Below, one piece after another: positions 47,407 to 56,038 of a DNA stretch of 64,000 nt. The notes beneath the pieces are model-generated. The model saw only the letters and a list, made by a program, of their open reading frames with translations, made no database searches and was not told the origin of the DNA. Source of the stretch: Massilia sp. MS-15 (GTDB lineage: Bacteria > Pseudomonadota > Gammaproteobacteria > Burkholderiales > Burkholderiaceae_D); NCBI RefSeq assembly GCF_020176695.1, contig NZ_JAIWIA010000009.1, positions 161,357 to 225,356 of the forward strand, given 5' to 3'. The translations under genes and the position numbers were made by a program. The first letter of the stretch is position 1. Each line of letters starts with the position of its first letter.

Positions 47407-48381
47407 TCAACCACCGGTCTGGGCCATGAATCGGATAATCTTCTCGGGTCGTTCGCTGAACTCGTGGCGCTCCGGTTTCAGCTCGATCGCCTGGCGGATG
47501 GCCGCTTCGAGTTCGGCGTCGGAGGCGCCGCCGCGCAGCAGGGGGCGGAACTCGAAGCGTTCTTCCTGGCCGAGGCACAGGTAGAGGGTGCCATCCACCG
47601 ACAGGCGCACCCGGTTGCAGGTGGCGCAGAAATGCTGCGACATGGGAGTGATGAAGCCGATGCTGGCGCGGCCGTCGCGGGTGGCGAGGTAGCGCGCCGG
47701 CCCGCCGCCCAGTTCTTCCGCCTGCGGCACCAGGTCGAAGCGCGCGACCAGGCGCTCGCGCACGACGCCCAGGTCGAGGAAGGATGCATCGCGCCCGGTG
47801 GCGCCCATCGGCATGACCTCGATCAGCCGCAGCATGAAGCCATTGGCGATGCAGAACTCGGCCATCGCCTCGATCTCGCCGTCGTTCACGCCGCGCATCG
47901 CCACCATGTTGATCTTGATCGGATCGAAGCCGGCGGCCTTGCCCGCCATGATGCCTTCCATGATCTGCGGCTGGCTGTCGCGCCCGGTGATGCGGTGCAT
48001 GCATTCGCGGTCCAGGCTGTCGAGGCTGACGTTGATGCGGCTCACGCCTGCCGCCCGCAGCGCCCCCGCATGGTGCGCCAGCCGGGTGGCGTTGGTGGAC
48101 ATCGACAGGTCCTCGATCCCAGGCAGCGCCGACAGGCGCCGCGCCAGGCCGGTCACGTCGCGGCGCAGCAGCGGTTCGCCGCCGGTCAGGCGCAGCCGGC
48201 GCGTACCGAGGCGGGCGAAAGCGCCCACCAGGCGTTCCATTTCGTCGAAGGTGAGCCAGTGCTCCGGCTCCTCGAAGCCGCGAAAGCCTGCCGGAATGCA
48301 GTAGGTGCAGCGGAGGTCGCAACGGTCGGTCACCGACAGCCTCAGGTATTCAATCGATCTTCCGAACCGGTCGCGCAGCAT
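47407..48381 (-). CDS. moaA: GTP 3',8-cyclase, molybdenum-cofactor synthesis
   Basis: A 324-residue radical-SAM enzyme that starts cofactor synthesis by converting GTP to the cyclic precursor. The N-terminal cluster is CDLRCTYCIPAGF (Cys-x3-Cys-x2-Cys). Further conserved parts are RLTGGEPLLRRD, NATRLAHHAG, RINVSLDSL and the C-terminal second cluster near HFCATCNRVRLSVDGTLYLCLGQ. The terminal Gly-Gly is present. It opens the moaA-can-narX-narL operon, facing the dnr gene. Confidence 0.96.
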   Translation of the reverse strand: MLRDRFGRSIEYLRLSVTDRCDLRCTYCIPAGFRGFEEPEHWLTFDEMERLVGAFARLGTRRLRLTGGEPLLRRDVTGLARRLSALPGIEDLSMSTNATRLAHHAGALRAAGVSRINVSLDSLDRECMHRITGRDSQPQIMEGIMAGKAAGFDPIKINMVAMRGVNDGEIEAMAEFCIANGFMLRLIEVMPMGATGRDASFLDLGVVRERLVARFDLVPQAEELGGGPARYLATRDGRASIGFITPMSQHFCATCNRVRLSVDGTLYLCLGQEERFEFRPLLRGGASDAELEAAIRQAIELKPERHEFSERPEKIIRFMAQTGG

Positions 48382-48450
48382 ACGCCCCTCCCATGGTCAA
48401 ACATGGGTCCATTGTAGGGTTCCACCCCCTTGGCGGCAGTCGGCATGAGG

Positions 48451-48480
48451 GATTAGCGCGCCTAATCACTAAGAACTAGC
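48451..48480. promoter_or_regulatory. GGATTAG/CTAATC heptamers between moaA and dnr
   Basis: GGATTAG (48451-48457) and CTAATCA (48463-48469, inverted, five-base spacer), then GAACTAG (48474-48480, four-base gap). The order and spacing repeat the arrangement upstream of narG almost exactly (7-6-7-4-7 there, 7-5-7-4-7 here). The element is about 70 bases before the moaA start and just before the FNR/DNR box. Confidence 0.55.
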
Positions 48481-48503
48481 CCGGCCATCCGGACGGCCAT
48501 ATT

Positions 48504-48517
48504 TGACCTGGATCAAG
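48504..48517 (+). promoter_or_regulatory. FNR/DNR-type box upstream of dnr
   Basis: TTGAC, four bases (CTGG), ATCAA: a perfect dyad of the Crp/Fnr consensus TTGAT-N4-ATCAA with one T/C change. It lies about 125 bases before the Crp/Fnr gene and could serve either that gene or moaA. Auto-control by the encoded regulator is likely. Confidence 0.75.
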
Positions 48518-48641
48518 TTTTGTTTTGCAAAACAGCATGTACGATGCACACGCTGTCTCATTGGCCAGCGCCGGCGCCAGGCCGGATTCCTGGCTTGTCG
48601 TCTGCTTTTCGTGTTGACGGCTCCGGTCCTCCTTTGCAACC

Positions 48642-49319
48642 ATGTCCCGACCCCATATCGATCCCCGCCAGTTCCTCAAGCGCCTGCCCCTGTTCGCCGA
48701 CCTGTCCACCGGGCAGCTGGACATGGTGGCGGCGGCGACCACCGAACTGCACGTGCCGCGCGGCCAGGTCATCTTCAAGCGCGGGGATCCCTGTCACGGT
48801 TTCCACACCGTCATCTACGGGAACGTGAAGCTGTGCTTCGTCTCGTCCCAGGGCGACGAGAAGGTGATCGAGCTGGTGGGTGCCGGCCAGAGCTTCGGCG
48901 AGGCCCTGATGTTCATGGACCGGGACTACATCGTCCAGGCCGAGACCCTGGCCGACTGCATGCTGCTGCACATCGGCAAGGCGGCGATTTACGACGAAAT
49001 CGAGCGCAACCCGAGCTTCTCGCGCCGCATGCTCGCGGGCATGAGCCGGCGCCTGCACGGATTGATCTCGGACGTCGAAGCCCTGTCGCTGCGTTCGGGC
49101 AGCCAGCGCATCGTCGGCTACCTGCTCAAGGACGAACCGGAGGAGGGCGGCGAGATTACGCTGGCCGTCAGCAAGAAGATGATCGCCTCGCGCCTGAACC
49201 TCACCCCCGAATACTTTTCGCGCGTGCTGCACGACATGGCCGATCGCGGCATGGTGAACGTTGCCGGCCGCACCATCAGGATCCTCGACATCGAGCGGCT
49301 GCGGGCCTACGAGGGCTGA
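48642..49319 (+). CDS. dnr: Crp/Fnr-family regulator, Dnr type
   Basis: A 225-residue regulator with an N-terminal cyclic-nucleotide-like sensor (LPLFADLSTGQLDMVAAATT, VPRGQVIFKRGDPCHGFHTV, GAGQSFGEALMFMDRDYIVQ) and a C-terminal HTH (LAVSKKMIASRLNLTPEYFS). The four conserved Cys of FNR are absent, so it does not carry an oxygen-sensing [4Fe-4S] cluster. It fits the NO-responsive Dnr/NnrR branch. Upstream is a consensus box; downstream, 32 bases away, is nnrS. It likely switches on norB, hemN and nnrS when NO is present, an inference. Confidence 0.88.
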   Translation: MSRPHIDPRQFLKRLPLFADLSTGQLDMVAAATTELHVPRGQVIFKRGDPCHGFHTVIYGNVKLCFVSSQGDEKVIELVGAGQSFGEALMFMDRDYIVQAETLADCMLLHIGKAAIYDEIERNPSFSRRMLAGMSRRLHGLISDVEALSLRSGSQRIVGYLLKDEPEEGGEITLAVSKKMIASRLNLTPEYFSRVLHDMADRGMVNVAGRTIRILDIERLRAYEG

Positions 49320-49351
49320 GCCGCGCCAGACCATCCACGCAAGGAAGCACC

Positions 49352-50548
49352 ATGACCCTTCTCACCATCGACGACCCCGTTCCGCCGCAGCCACACGGCG
49401 GCCTCGGCGCGCATCCCTTCCTCGCGCTCGGCTTTCGGCCCTTCTACCTGCTGGGCGCGGCCTTCGCCGGCGTCGCGGCGCCGGCCTGGACCGCCTCCTA
49501 CCTCGGCTGGCAGGGCATGCCGCGGCTCGACCTGTTGTGGCACATGCACGAAATGCTGTTCGGCTTCGTCATCGCCATCGTGATCGGCTTCCTGTACACC
49601 GCGGGCCGCAACTGGACCGGGCTGTGGACGCCGCGTGGCCTGCCGCTGGCGGCCCTGGTGGCGCTGTGGCTGGCCGGACGCGCCGCGATGGCGCTGCTGC
49701 CGGCACTGCCGGCGGCGGCCGTCGACGTGCTGTTCCTGCCGCTTGCAGGGCTGCCCCTGTACCGGGTCATCCGGCGCTCCGGCAATACCCGCAACCTGGT
49801 CATGGTGGTGCTGCTGGCGGTGCTCGCAGCGGCGAACGCCGCCTACCACGCCAGCGTGCTTGGCCTTCTCCCGCTTTCGCCGATGCAGCCCTTGTACGCC
49901 GCAATCGTCGCCGTCGTGGTGATCGAATCGGTGCTGGGCGGGCGGGTGATTCCCAACTTCACGGCCAATGCCGTGCGCGGCGTGCGCACGCGCTCGGATC
50001 CGCGCCTGGAAAAACTCAGCCTGGCCCTGACGGCGCTTACGGGCCTGGCATGGGCGGCGCTGCCGCTGTCGCTGCCCCTGGCCCTGCTGGCCCTGGCGGC
50101 GGCCGTGGTCCAGCTGCTTCGGATGGCGCTGTGGAAGCCGCTGTGCACGCTGCGCCAGCCCTTGCTGTGGATCCTGCACCTGTCGTATGCGTGGATCCCG
50201 CTCGGCTTCGTCCTGCTGGCGCTGGCATGCTTCGGACTGGTGCCGCAAAGCGCCGCCGTGCATGCGCTCACCGTGGGGGCGATGGGGGGGCTGATCATCG
50301 GGATGATCACCCGCACGGCGCTGGGGCACACGGGCAGGATGCTGCGCGCGGGACGGCCTGAGACCGCGATGTACCTGTTGCTGCAGGCCGGCGTGCTGGC
50401 GCGCCTGGTGGCCGCTTTCAGCGACGGCCCGCTGCGCACGGCCGGGCTGGTGGCGGCGACGCTGTGCTGGAGCCTGGCCTTCGGACTGTATTGCCTGCAG
50501 TATGGTCCCTACCTGTTCCGGTCCCGCGTCGATGGCCGCGAAGGCTGA
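49352..50548 (+). CDS. nnrS: NnrS-family haem/copper membrane protein
   Basis: A 398-residue membrane protein with about 12 hydrophobic segments. Family signatures: FLALGFRPFYLLGAAFAGVA at the start, LLWHMHEMLFGFVIAIVIGF (His pair), GRVIPNFTANAVRG and AMGGLIIGMITRTALGHTGR. NnrS protects cells against nitrosative stress and is typically under the control of NO regulators, as here behind a Dnr-type gene. AAGGAAG precedes the ATG. Confidence 0.95.
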   Translation: MTLLTIDDPVPPQPHGGLGAHPFLALGFRPFYLLGAAFAGVAAPAWTASYLGWQGMPRLDLLWHMHEMLFGFVIAIVIGFLYTAGRNWTGLWTPRGLPLAALVALWLAGRAAMALLPALPAAAVDVLFLPLAGLPLYRVIRRSGNTRNLVMVVLLAVLAAANAAYHASVLGLLPLSPMQPLYAAIVAVVVIESVLGGRVIPNFTANAVRGVRTRSDPRLEKLSLALTALTGLAWAALPLSLPLALLALAAAVVQLLRMALWKPLCTLRQPLLWILHLSYAWIPLGFVLLALACFGLVPQSAAVHALTVGAMGGLIIGMITRTALGHTGRMLRAGRPETAMYLLLQAGVLARLVAAFSDGPLRTAGLVAATLCWSLAFGLYCLQYGPYLFRSRVDGREG

Positions 50549-50686
50549 ACATGCGGGCACGGCGGCGGCGGTCGCCGCGGATGGTCCGCGGCGCGCCGGC
50601 AAATGGGAAGCGCGAACAGGGGCAGCGATACGGACGCCTGCAACGGCGCCCGCCGGGACGGCGTCAGGCTTGATACCGGGACGGGA

Positions 50687-50938
50687 TCACCATCCGCTGC
50701 AGGAGCCGCAGCACGGCGCCGGGCTGGCTGCCACCTTCAGCAGCGGGAAGCCCGCGCGCGCGACCATGCTGCTGATCTCCTGCGGCGTGGTCAGGTCGTC
50801 GTCGTACTGGACGTGCACCCGCGAGCTGCCGGTCGGGGCTTCGACCGCGCGCACGCCAGGCACCCGGCGCAGGACGGCGAACATCTTTTCGGCGGCCGGA
50901 TGGTCGAGGGCGGCGCTCAATGCCAGGCTGTGTTCCAT
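50687..50938 (-). CDS. Small HMA-like protein with CCGSC tail
   Basis: An 83-residue protein with the beta-alpha-beta pattern of heavy-metal-associated domains (SLALSAALDHPAAEKMFAVL; RVPGVRAVEAPTGSSRVHVQ; TTPQEISSMVARAGFPLLKV). The metal-binding Cys-x-x-Cys of HMA is missing: the loop reads LDHPAAEK. Instead, Cys lie at the very end (APCCGSCSGW). It could bind copper or zinc there or deal with redox partners. The gene sits alone between nnrS and hemN. Confidence 0.7.
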   Translation of the reverse strand: MEHSLALSAALDHPAAEKMFAVLRRVPGVRAVEAPTGSSRVHVQYDDDLTTPQEISSMVARAGFPLLKVAASPAPCCGSCSGW

Positions 50939-51047
50939 GCTGATTCCTCCGCGGTGACTGGTGCTTGTGTCCTCGTCTCATGCTAGCGGGGATGGACAGG
51001 CGCGTCCTTGAAGCAGTTCAGGTTTTCGGATCAAGCGCCAGCGCTGC

Positions 51048-52478
51048 TCAGACGGTGCGGGAGTAGGGCATGCGCACCAGCGGCACGCCGGCCTCGCGGC
51101 CCAGGTAGCGGTCGAACACCATGCAGATGTTCCGGACCAGGAAGCGTCCCTGGCTCGTCACCCGCAGCCGGCCCGGCTCGCGCACCAGGAGGCCCTGCGC
51201 GGCGTAGTCGTCGAGCTGCGCCTGTTCGCGCCCGAAATAGCTGGCGAAGCCGATGCCGTGGCGGCGCTCGAAGGCATCGAGGTCGACGTCGAAGTCGCAC
51301 ATCAGGCGCCCGATCAGGTCGCGGCGCACCAGGTCGTCAAGGCTGAGCCGGATGCCGCGCGCCACGGGGAGCTGGCCACGGTCCAGGGCCGCGTAGTAGC
51401 GCCCGAGCGACTTCTCGTTCTGGCAGTAGCTGCCGGCCACCGCGCTGATGGCCGAGACCCCGCAGGACAGCATGTCGGCCTCCGCGTGCGTGGAGTAACC
51501 CTGGAAATTGCGGTGCAGCCGGCCGGCGCGCTGGGCCAGCGCCAGCTCGTCGTCGGGGCGGGCGAAATGGTCCATGCCGATATACACGTAGCCGCTGGCG
51601 GTGAGGTGGGCGATGCACAGGGCCAGCAGGTCGAGCCGGGTCTGCGCGCTGGGCATGTCTTCCTCGCGGATCAGGCGCTGCGACTTGAACAGCTCCGGCA
51701 TATGGGCGTAGCTGTACACCGAGATGCGGTCGGGCGCGACCGCGACCACCTTGTCGAGCGTGCGCCGCATCGAGGCCACGCTCTGCTTCGGCAGGCCGTA
51801 GATGAGGTCGATGCTGATGGAGCGGAAGCCCTGCGCCCGTGCGGCGGCGATGGCCTCCAGGGTCAGGGACTCGGGCTGGATGCGGTTCACGGCCTGCTGC
51901 ACCTCCGGGTCGAAATCCTGCACCCCGAGGCTGATCCGGTTGAAGCCCTGGGCGCGCAGCTGCGCGATGCGGGCCGCGTCGACCGTACGTGGATCGATCT
52001 CGATGCCGTATTCGCCATCGGCGTCGCCGGCGAAATCGAAACGCTCACGCAGGTGGCGGGTCAGGACCCCCATCTGTTCGCCGGACAGGTAAGTGGGCGT
52101 GCCGCCACCGAAATGCAGCTGTTCCACGCGGTTCATGCCCTCGTAGAGCGCGGCCTGCATGTCGATCTCGCGCAGCAGGTAGCCCAGGTAGATGGCGGCC
52201 TTGTCGCGCTCGCCCGTGACGATCTTGTTGCAGGCGCAGTAGTAGCACAGCGACTGGCAGAAGGGAATGTGCACGTACAGCGAGAGGGGCGGGCGCGCCG
52301 GCGCCTGGCGCCGCGATGCGACCGCGCGGCGGTAGCCATCGCTGCCGAAGTCGGGCGCGAAGCGGTCCGCGGTGGGGTAGGAGGTGTAGCGCGGACCCTG
52401 GCGGCTCATGCGTGCGATGAGTTCGCTCGAGGGGAGGGCTGGGACGTCGGGCATGGCTGGAATGGCATTGGTGGTCAT
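51048..52478 (-). CDS. hemN: Oxygen-independent coproporphyrinogen III oxidase
   Basis: A 476-residue radical-SAM enzyme that makes protoporphyrinogen IX without oxygen, needed for haem in nitrate and NO reductases under anaerobic growth. The cluster motif is YVHIPFCQSLCYYCACNKI. Also seen: HFGGGTPTYLSGEQM, GIEIDPRTVDAARI, NRISLGVQDFDPEVQQAVNR and DLIYGLPKQS. The length agrees with HemN (E. coli 457). It diverges from norB. Confidence 0.96.
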   Translation of the reverse strand: MTTNAIPAMPDVPALPSSELIARMSRQGPRYTSYPTADRFAPDFGSDGYRRAVASRRQAPARPPLSLYVHIPFCQSLCYYCACNKIVTGERDKAAIYLGYLLREIDMQAALYEGMNRVEQLHFGGGTPTYLSGEQMGVLTRHLRERFDFAGDADGEYGIEIDPRTVDAARIAQLRAQGFNRISLGVQDFDPEVQQAVNRIQPESLTLEAIAAARAQGFRSISIDLIYGLPKQSVASMRRTLDKVVAVAPDRISVYSYAHMPELFKSQRLIREEDMPSAQTRLDLLALCIAHLTASGYVYIGMDHFARPDDELALAQRAGRLHRNFQGYSTHAEADMLSCGVSAISAVAGSYCQNEKSLGRYYAALDRGQLPVARGIRLSLDDLVRRDLIGRLMCDFDVDLDAFERRHGIGFASYFGREQAQLDDYAAQGLLVREPGRLRVTSQGRFLVRNICMVFDRYLGREAGVPLVRMPYSRTV

Positions 52479-52719
52479 GGGTGAACTCGCGTCTGCGCCG
52501 ATGCCGCGGGAGTCGCGGCCCTGGCTTGCTGAAACCTGCTGATGAAATACAGCTTATGCCTGCCCGACAGGGCCGGCAAGGCAAAAGTGGCCTTGCGCAG
52601 GCCAATCCCGGAATTCTTGATCTGGTCCATTAAAAAGAAGTATTGCGTTTGCATGTTATTGCCGGGCTGCTTAGGATGCCGGCGAAAACCTGATTTCTCA
52701 CGTTGAAAAGGACATTGAT

Positions 52720-54993
52720 ATGCATGCGACACGCAAGCTATGGACATGGCTGGCGATCATCTGTGTGGTCTCCTTCTCGGTCCTCGGTTGGGTCGGCAGG
52801 GAGATCTACCTGAAAGCGCCACCCATCCCATCCGCCGTCACCAACGGCAAAGGCGAGGTACTGTTCTCGGGCGAACAGATCCAGCATGGCCAGCAGGCCT
52901 GGCGCGCCGCCGGCGGACAGCAGCTCGGCACCGTCTGGGGCCATGGCAGCTACCTGGCCCCGGACTGGTCGGCCGACTGGCTGCACCGCGAAGCCCTGGC
53001 CCTGCAGGACGCCGTCTCCACGCGCGACTTCGGCCAACCCTATGCCCGGCTCGACACCGCCCGGCGCGGCCAGGTCGACGCCACCGTGCGCGAGGAATTG
53101 CGCAGGAACACCTATGATCCGGCTAGCGGCACGCTGGTGCTGTCGACCCTGCGCGCCGCTGCCGTACAGAAGGTGGCAATGCACTACGCCGGCCTGTTCG
53201 GCAGCGACAGCCGCTTCGACGCCCTGCGCGAACAGTACGCCATGAAGGCCGGCTCGCTGCCGGAGGAGGCCGACCGCGCGGCACTGACCGGCTTCTTCTT
53301 CTGGTCGTCCTGGGCCGCCGCTGCCGACCGTCCCGGCGAGACTGGCTTGAGCTATACCAGCAACTGGCCACACGAACCGCTGGCCGGCAATACACCCACG
53401 GCGGGCGCGGGCATCTGGTCGATCGCCAGCGTGATCCTGATGATCGCGGCGATCGCCGCCATGGTCTTCTTCCATGGCATGCACAAGGAAGAAGAAGATC
53501 CGCCGACGCCGAAGAGCGACCCGCTCGGAGGCATGCGCATCACGCCCTCGATGCGCGCCACGCGCAAGTATTTCTTTGTCGTGGTCGGCCTGATCCTGGC
53601 CCAGGTGGCGATGGGCGTCGTCACCGCCCACTACGCGGTCGAAGGCACCAGCTTCTTCGGCCTGCCGCTCGGCGAGATCCTGCCGTTCACCGTGAGCCGA
53701 ACCATCCATACCCAGTTCGCCGTCCTGTGGATCGCCACCGCCTGGCTGGCTACCGGCCTGTACATCGCGCCTGCCATTTCGGGCCACGAGCCGAAGTACC
53801 AGAAGCTGGGCGTGAACCTGCTGTTCTATGCGCTGCTATTCATCGTGGTCGGTTCGACCGCCACCGGCTGGCTCGGCACGCTGCGCGCGGCCGGCACCGA
53901 CTACGCGTTCTGGATCGGTAACCAGGGCCTGGAATTCACCAGCATGGGCCGCGTCTGGCAGATCCTGCTGTTCGTCGGCCTGCTGTTCTGGGCGCTGCTG
54001 TTAGGGCGCGGCCTGTGGCCGGCGCTGCGCAAGCCCTCGGAAAGCCGCGGCCTGATCGCCATGGTGTTCCTGGCTGCGCTGTGCATCGGCGGCTTCTATG
54101 CCACCTCGCTGACCTGGGGCCGCGGCACCCACTATTCGATGGTCGAATACTGGCGCTGGTGGCTGGTCCACCTGTGGGTGGAAGGCTTCTTCGAGGTGTT
54201 CGCCACGGCCGTGATCGCACTGCTGTTCACCCGGCTCGGCCTGATCCGCGCGGCCTCGGCCAACAGCGCGATCGTCCTCGAAACCATCGTGTTCCTGTTC
54301 GGCGGCATCCTGGGCACCCTGCATCACTTGTACTTCACCGGCACCCCGACCTCGGTGATCGCGCTCGGCTCGATGTTCTCCGCGCTCGAAGTGGTGCCGC
54401 TGTCGCTGATCGGCATCGAGGCCTACCGCAACTACCAGCGCAGCAAGGCCGCCGCCTGGGTCCGCAACTATCGCTGGGCGATCCTGTGCTTCATCGCCGT
54501 CGGATTCTGGAACACGGTGGGCGCCGGCCTGCTCGGCTTCGCGATCAATACGCCGATCGCGCTGTACTACATGCAGGGCCTGAACATGACCGCCGCCCAC
54601 GGCCACGCCGCCCTGTTCGGCGTGTACGGGATGCTGGGCATCGGCCTGATGCTGTTCTGCCTGCGCGGCCTGAGCGCCGGCTACGGCTGGTCCGATTCGC
54701 TGCTGCGCCCGACCTTCTGGCTGCTCAACATCGGCCTGGCCATGATGGTGTTCATGTCGCTGGTCCCGGCCGGCATCTACCAGGCCCACGCCAGCATCAC
54801 GACCGGCATGTGGTATGCCCGCTCGGCCGAGTTCGTGCACTCGTCCTTCATGGAAACCATGGTCTGGCTGCGCGTTCCCGGCGACATCGTGTTCGCCTGC
54901 GGCACCCTGTTCCTCGGCCTGTTCGCGTGGCGGCTGCTGCGCAGCGGGCGCGACCCGCAGGCGGTGGCGGAAGGAGTGCGCGTACGCGCCTGA
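52720..54993 (+). CDS. norB: Quinol-dependent nitric oxide reductase
   Basis: A 757-residue single-chain NO reductase (qNor/NorZ), reducing 2 NO to N2O with quinol electrons. The N-terminal cytochrome-c-like extension (residues ~30-250, no haem-c CxxCH, as in qNor) is followed by a NorB part with about 12 membrane segments: MVEYWRWWLVHLWVEGFFEV, GILGTLHHLYFTG and MTAAHGHAALFGVYGMLGIG contain His ligands of the haem b3 and non-haem iron site. It is the first gene of an NO-linked run with the DUF2249 and NsrR-like genes. Confidence 0.96.
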   Translation: MHATRKLWTWLAIICVVSFSVLGWVGREIYLKAPPIPSAVTNGKGEVLFSGEQIQHGQQAWRAAGGQQLGTVWGHGSYLAPDWSADWLHREALALQDAVSTRDFGQPYARLDTARRGQVDATVREELRRNTYDPASGTLVLSTLRAAAVQKVAMHYAGLFGSDSRFDALREQYAMKAGSLPEEADRAALTGFFFWSSWAAAADRPGETGLSYTSNWPHEPLAGNTPTAGAGIWSIASVILMIAAIAAMVFFHGMHKEEEDPPTPKSDPLGGMRITPSMRATRKYFFVVVGLILAQVAMGVVTAHYAVEGTSFFGLPLGEILPFTVSRTIHTQFAVLWIATAWLATGLYIAPAISGHEPKYQKLGVNLLFYALLFIVVGSTATGWLGTLRAAGTDYAFWIGNQGLEFTSMGRVWQILLFVGLLFWALLLGRGLWPALRKPSESRGLIAMVFLAALCIGGFYATSLTWGRGTHYSMVEYWRWWLVHLWVEGFFEVFATAVIALLFTRLGLIRAASANSAIVLETIVFLFGGILGTLHHLYFTGTPTSVIALGSMFSALEVVPLSLIGIEAYRNYQRSKAAAWVRNYRWAILCFIAVGFWNTVGAGLLGFAINTPIALYYMQGLNMTAAHGHAALFGVYGMLGIGLMLFCLRGLSAGYGWSDSLLRPTFWLLNIGLAMMVFMSLVPAGIYQAHASITTGMWYARSAEFVHSSFMETMVWLRVPGDIVFACGTLFLGLFAWRLLRSGRDPQAVAEGVRVRA

Positions 54994-55054
54994 GCTTCCT
55001 GATCCCGACTCCCGGCCGACCGGCCGGGTCACTCTACCTACGAAAGGAATCACC

Positions 55055-55318
55055 ATGTCTCACGATTGCTCCAGCGAGTCCGTCTCGGCCCGGCCCCACG
55101 TGTTCGATGCCAGGGGCGTGGCGCGGCGCTTCCGGCATGCCGCCATCTTCGGCGCCCTCGGCGCGCTGCTGCCCGGCGAGGCGATGCGCTTCATCAACGA
55201 CCACGACCCGCTGCCGCTGCTGGCGCAACTGGGCGAATATTTCGGTCCCCGCGTGGATGTCGTCTACCACCGCCGTGCGCCCGGCGACGTGGTGATCGAC
55301 TTCGTCGTGAAAAGCTAG
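55055..55318 (+). CDS. DUF2249 protein (first copy)
   Basis: An 87-residue protein with a DUF2249-type core (VFDARGVARRFRHAAIFGAL; GEAMRFINDHDPLPLLAQLG; DVVYHRRAPGDVVIDFVVK). The family is found near nitrogen-oxide, haem and iron-sulfur genes; its biochemical role is unknown. It follows norB by about 60 bases, after a GC-rich hairpin, and an AAAGGAAT site precedes the ATG. The second DUF2249 gene lies just behind nsrR. Confidence 0.85.
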   Translation: MSHDCSSESVSARPHVFDARGVARRFRHAAIFGALGALLPGEAMRFINDHDPLPLLAQLGEYFGPRVDVVYHRRAPGDVVIDFVVKS

Positions 55319-55325
55319 GCCCGCC

Positions 55326-55793
55326 ATGCGCCTGACCGAATTCACCGACCATGCCCTGCGCCTGCTGATGTACCTGGGAGCCCACCGGGGGCGCATGGCC
55401 ACCATCGACGAGATCGCCCTGCAGTACGGCATCTCCCGCAATCACCTGGCCAAGGTCGTCAACGAGCTGGCTGCCTCGGGCATGATCCAGACCGTGCGCG
55501 GCCGCTGCGGCGGGGTGTGGCTGACGCGCGAGCCGCGCGACATCCGGCTCGGCGAAGTCGTCACGCAGACCGAACCCAACTTCCACATGGCGCAGTGCTT
55601 CGGTGCGGCTGCCGCAGCCTGCCCGTTCTCTCCCGACTGCCGGCTGCGCGCGTCGCTGGCCGATGCGACCCGCGCCTACCTGGACGAGCTGAACCGGGTC
55701 ACCCTGGCCGACCTGCTGCCGGCAGCGCCGCCGGCGACGTCCGCGGCCCAGCCTTCCGGATCAGGTCACTGCCACCAGCCCAGGACACCATGA
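55326..55793 (+). CDS. nsrR: Rrf2-family NO-sensing repressor, NsrR-like
   Basis: A 155-residue regulator with an N-terminal HTH (MRLTEFTDHALRLLMYLGAH, then IDEIALQYGISRNHLAKVVN) and three Cys in the position of the [Fe-S] ligands (AQCFGAAAAACPFSPDCRLR). This matches NsrR, whose cluster reacts with NO and releases DNA. Its own position inside the norB run suggests it controls that run. The tail beyond ~135 is Pro/Ser-rich. Eight bases separate it from the first DUF2249 gene. Confidence 0.93.
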   Translation: MRLTEFTDHALRLLMYLGAHRGRMATIDEIALQYGISRNHLAKVVNELAASGMIQTVRGRCGGVWLTREPRDIRLGEVVTQTEPNFHMAQCFGAAAAACPFSPDCRLRASLADATRAYLDELNRVTLADLLPAAPPATSAAQPSGSGHCHQPRTP

Positions 55794-56038
55794 CAAGCCA
55801 TCCGACTCCCCCCGTCTGCCTGGACGTATCCGGCCTGCTTCCACCGGAACCGATGGAGCACATCCTCGACGCGCTCGCGGCCTTGCCGGCCGGGGCGTTC
55901 TTGCAGGTACGGATCGACCGCGAACCGTTTCCGCTGTACCGGATACTCGAGCGCGACGGCTATGGCCACCGGATCGCCCCGCGCGACGACGGCAGGTACG
56001 ACCTGATGATCTGGGCCGTGCGATGCAAAGAAAACTGA
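55790..56038 (+). CDS. DUF2249 protein (second copy)
   Basis: An 82-residue protein of the same family as the gene before nsrR, but of a different subtype: CLDVSGLLPPEPMEHILDAL, PAGAFLQVRIDREPFPLYRI and GRYDLMIWAVRCKEN. Its ATG overlaps the nsrR stop (ATGA), and its end overlaps the next membrane-protein gene by 16 bases, so all are translated together. Proteins of this type may handle iron or haem near NO enzymes; unproven. Confidence 0.85.
   Translation: MTSHPTPPVCLDVSGLLPPEPMEHILDALAALPAGAFLQVRIDREPFPLYRILERDGYGHRIAPRDDGRYDLMIWAVRCKEN

Noticed and set aside
52617..52630. TTGAT-CTGG-TCCAT as an FNR/DNR box between hemN and norB.
   Set aside because: Only the left half fits; the right half lacks ATCAA. 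A weak site cannot be excluded, so it is not listed.
55003..55035. The CCCGGCCG/CGGCCGGG palindrome behind norB as a terminator.
   Set aside because: The loop would be only two bases and no T run follows, and the downstream gene has its own ribosome site within the same run.
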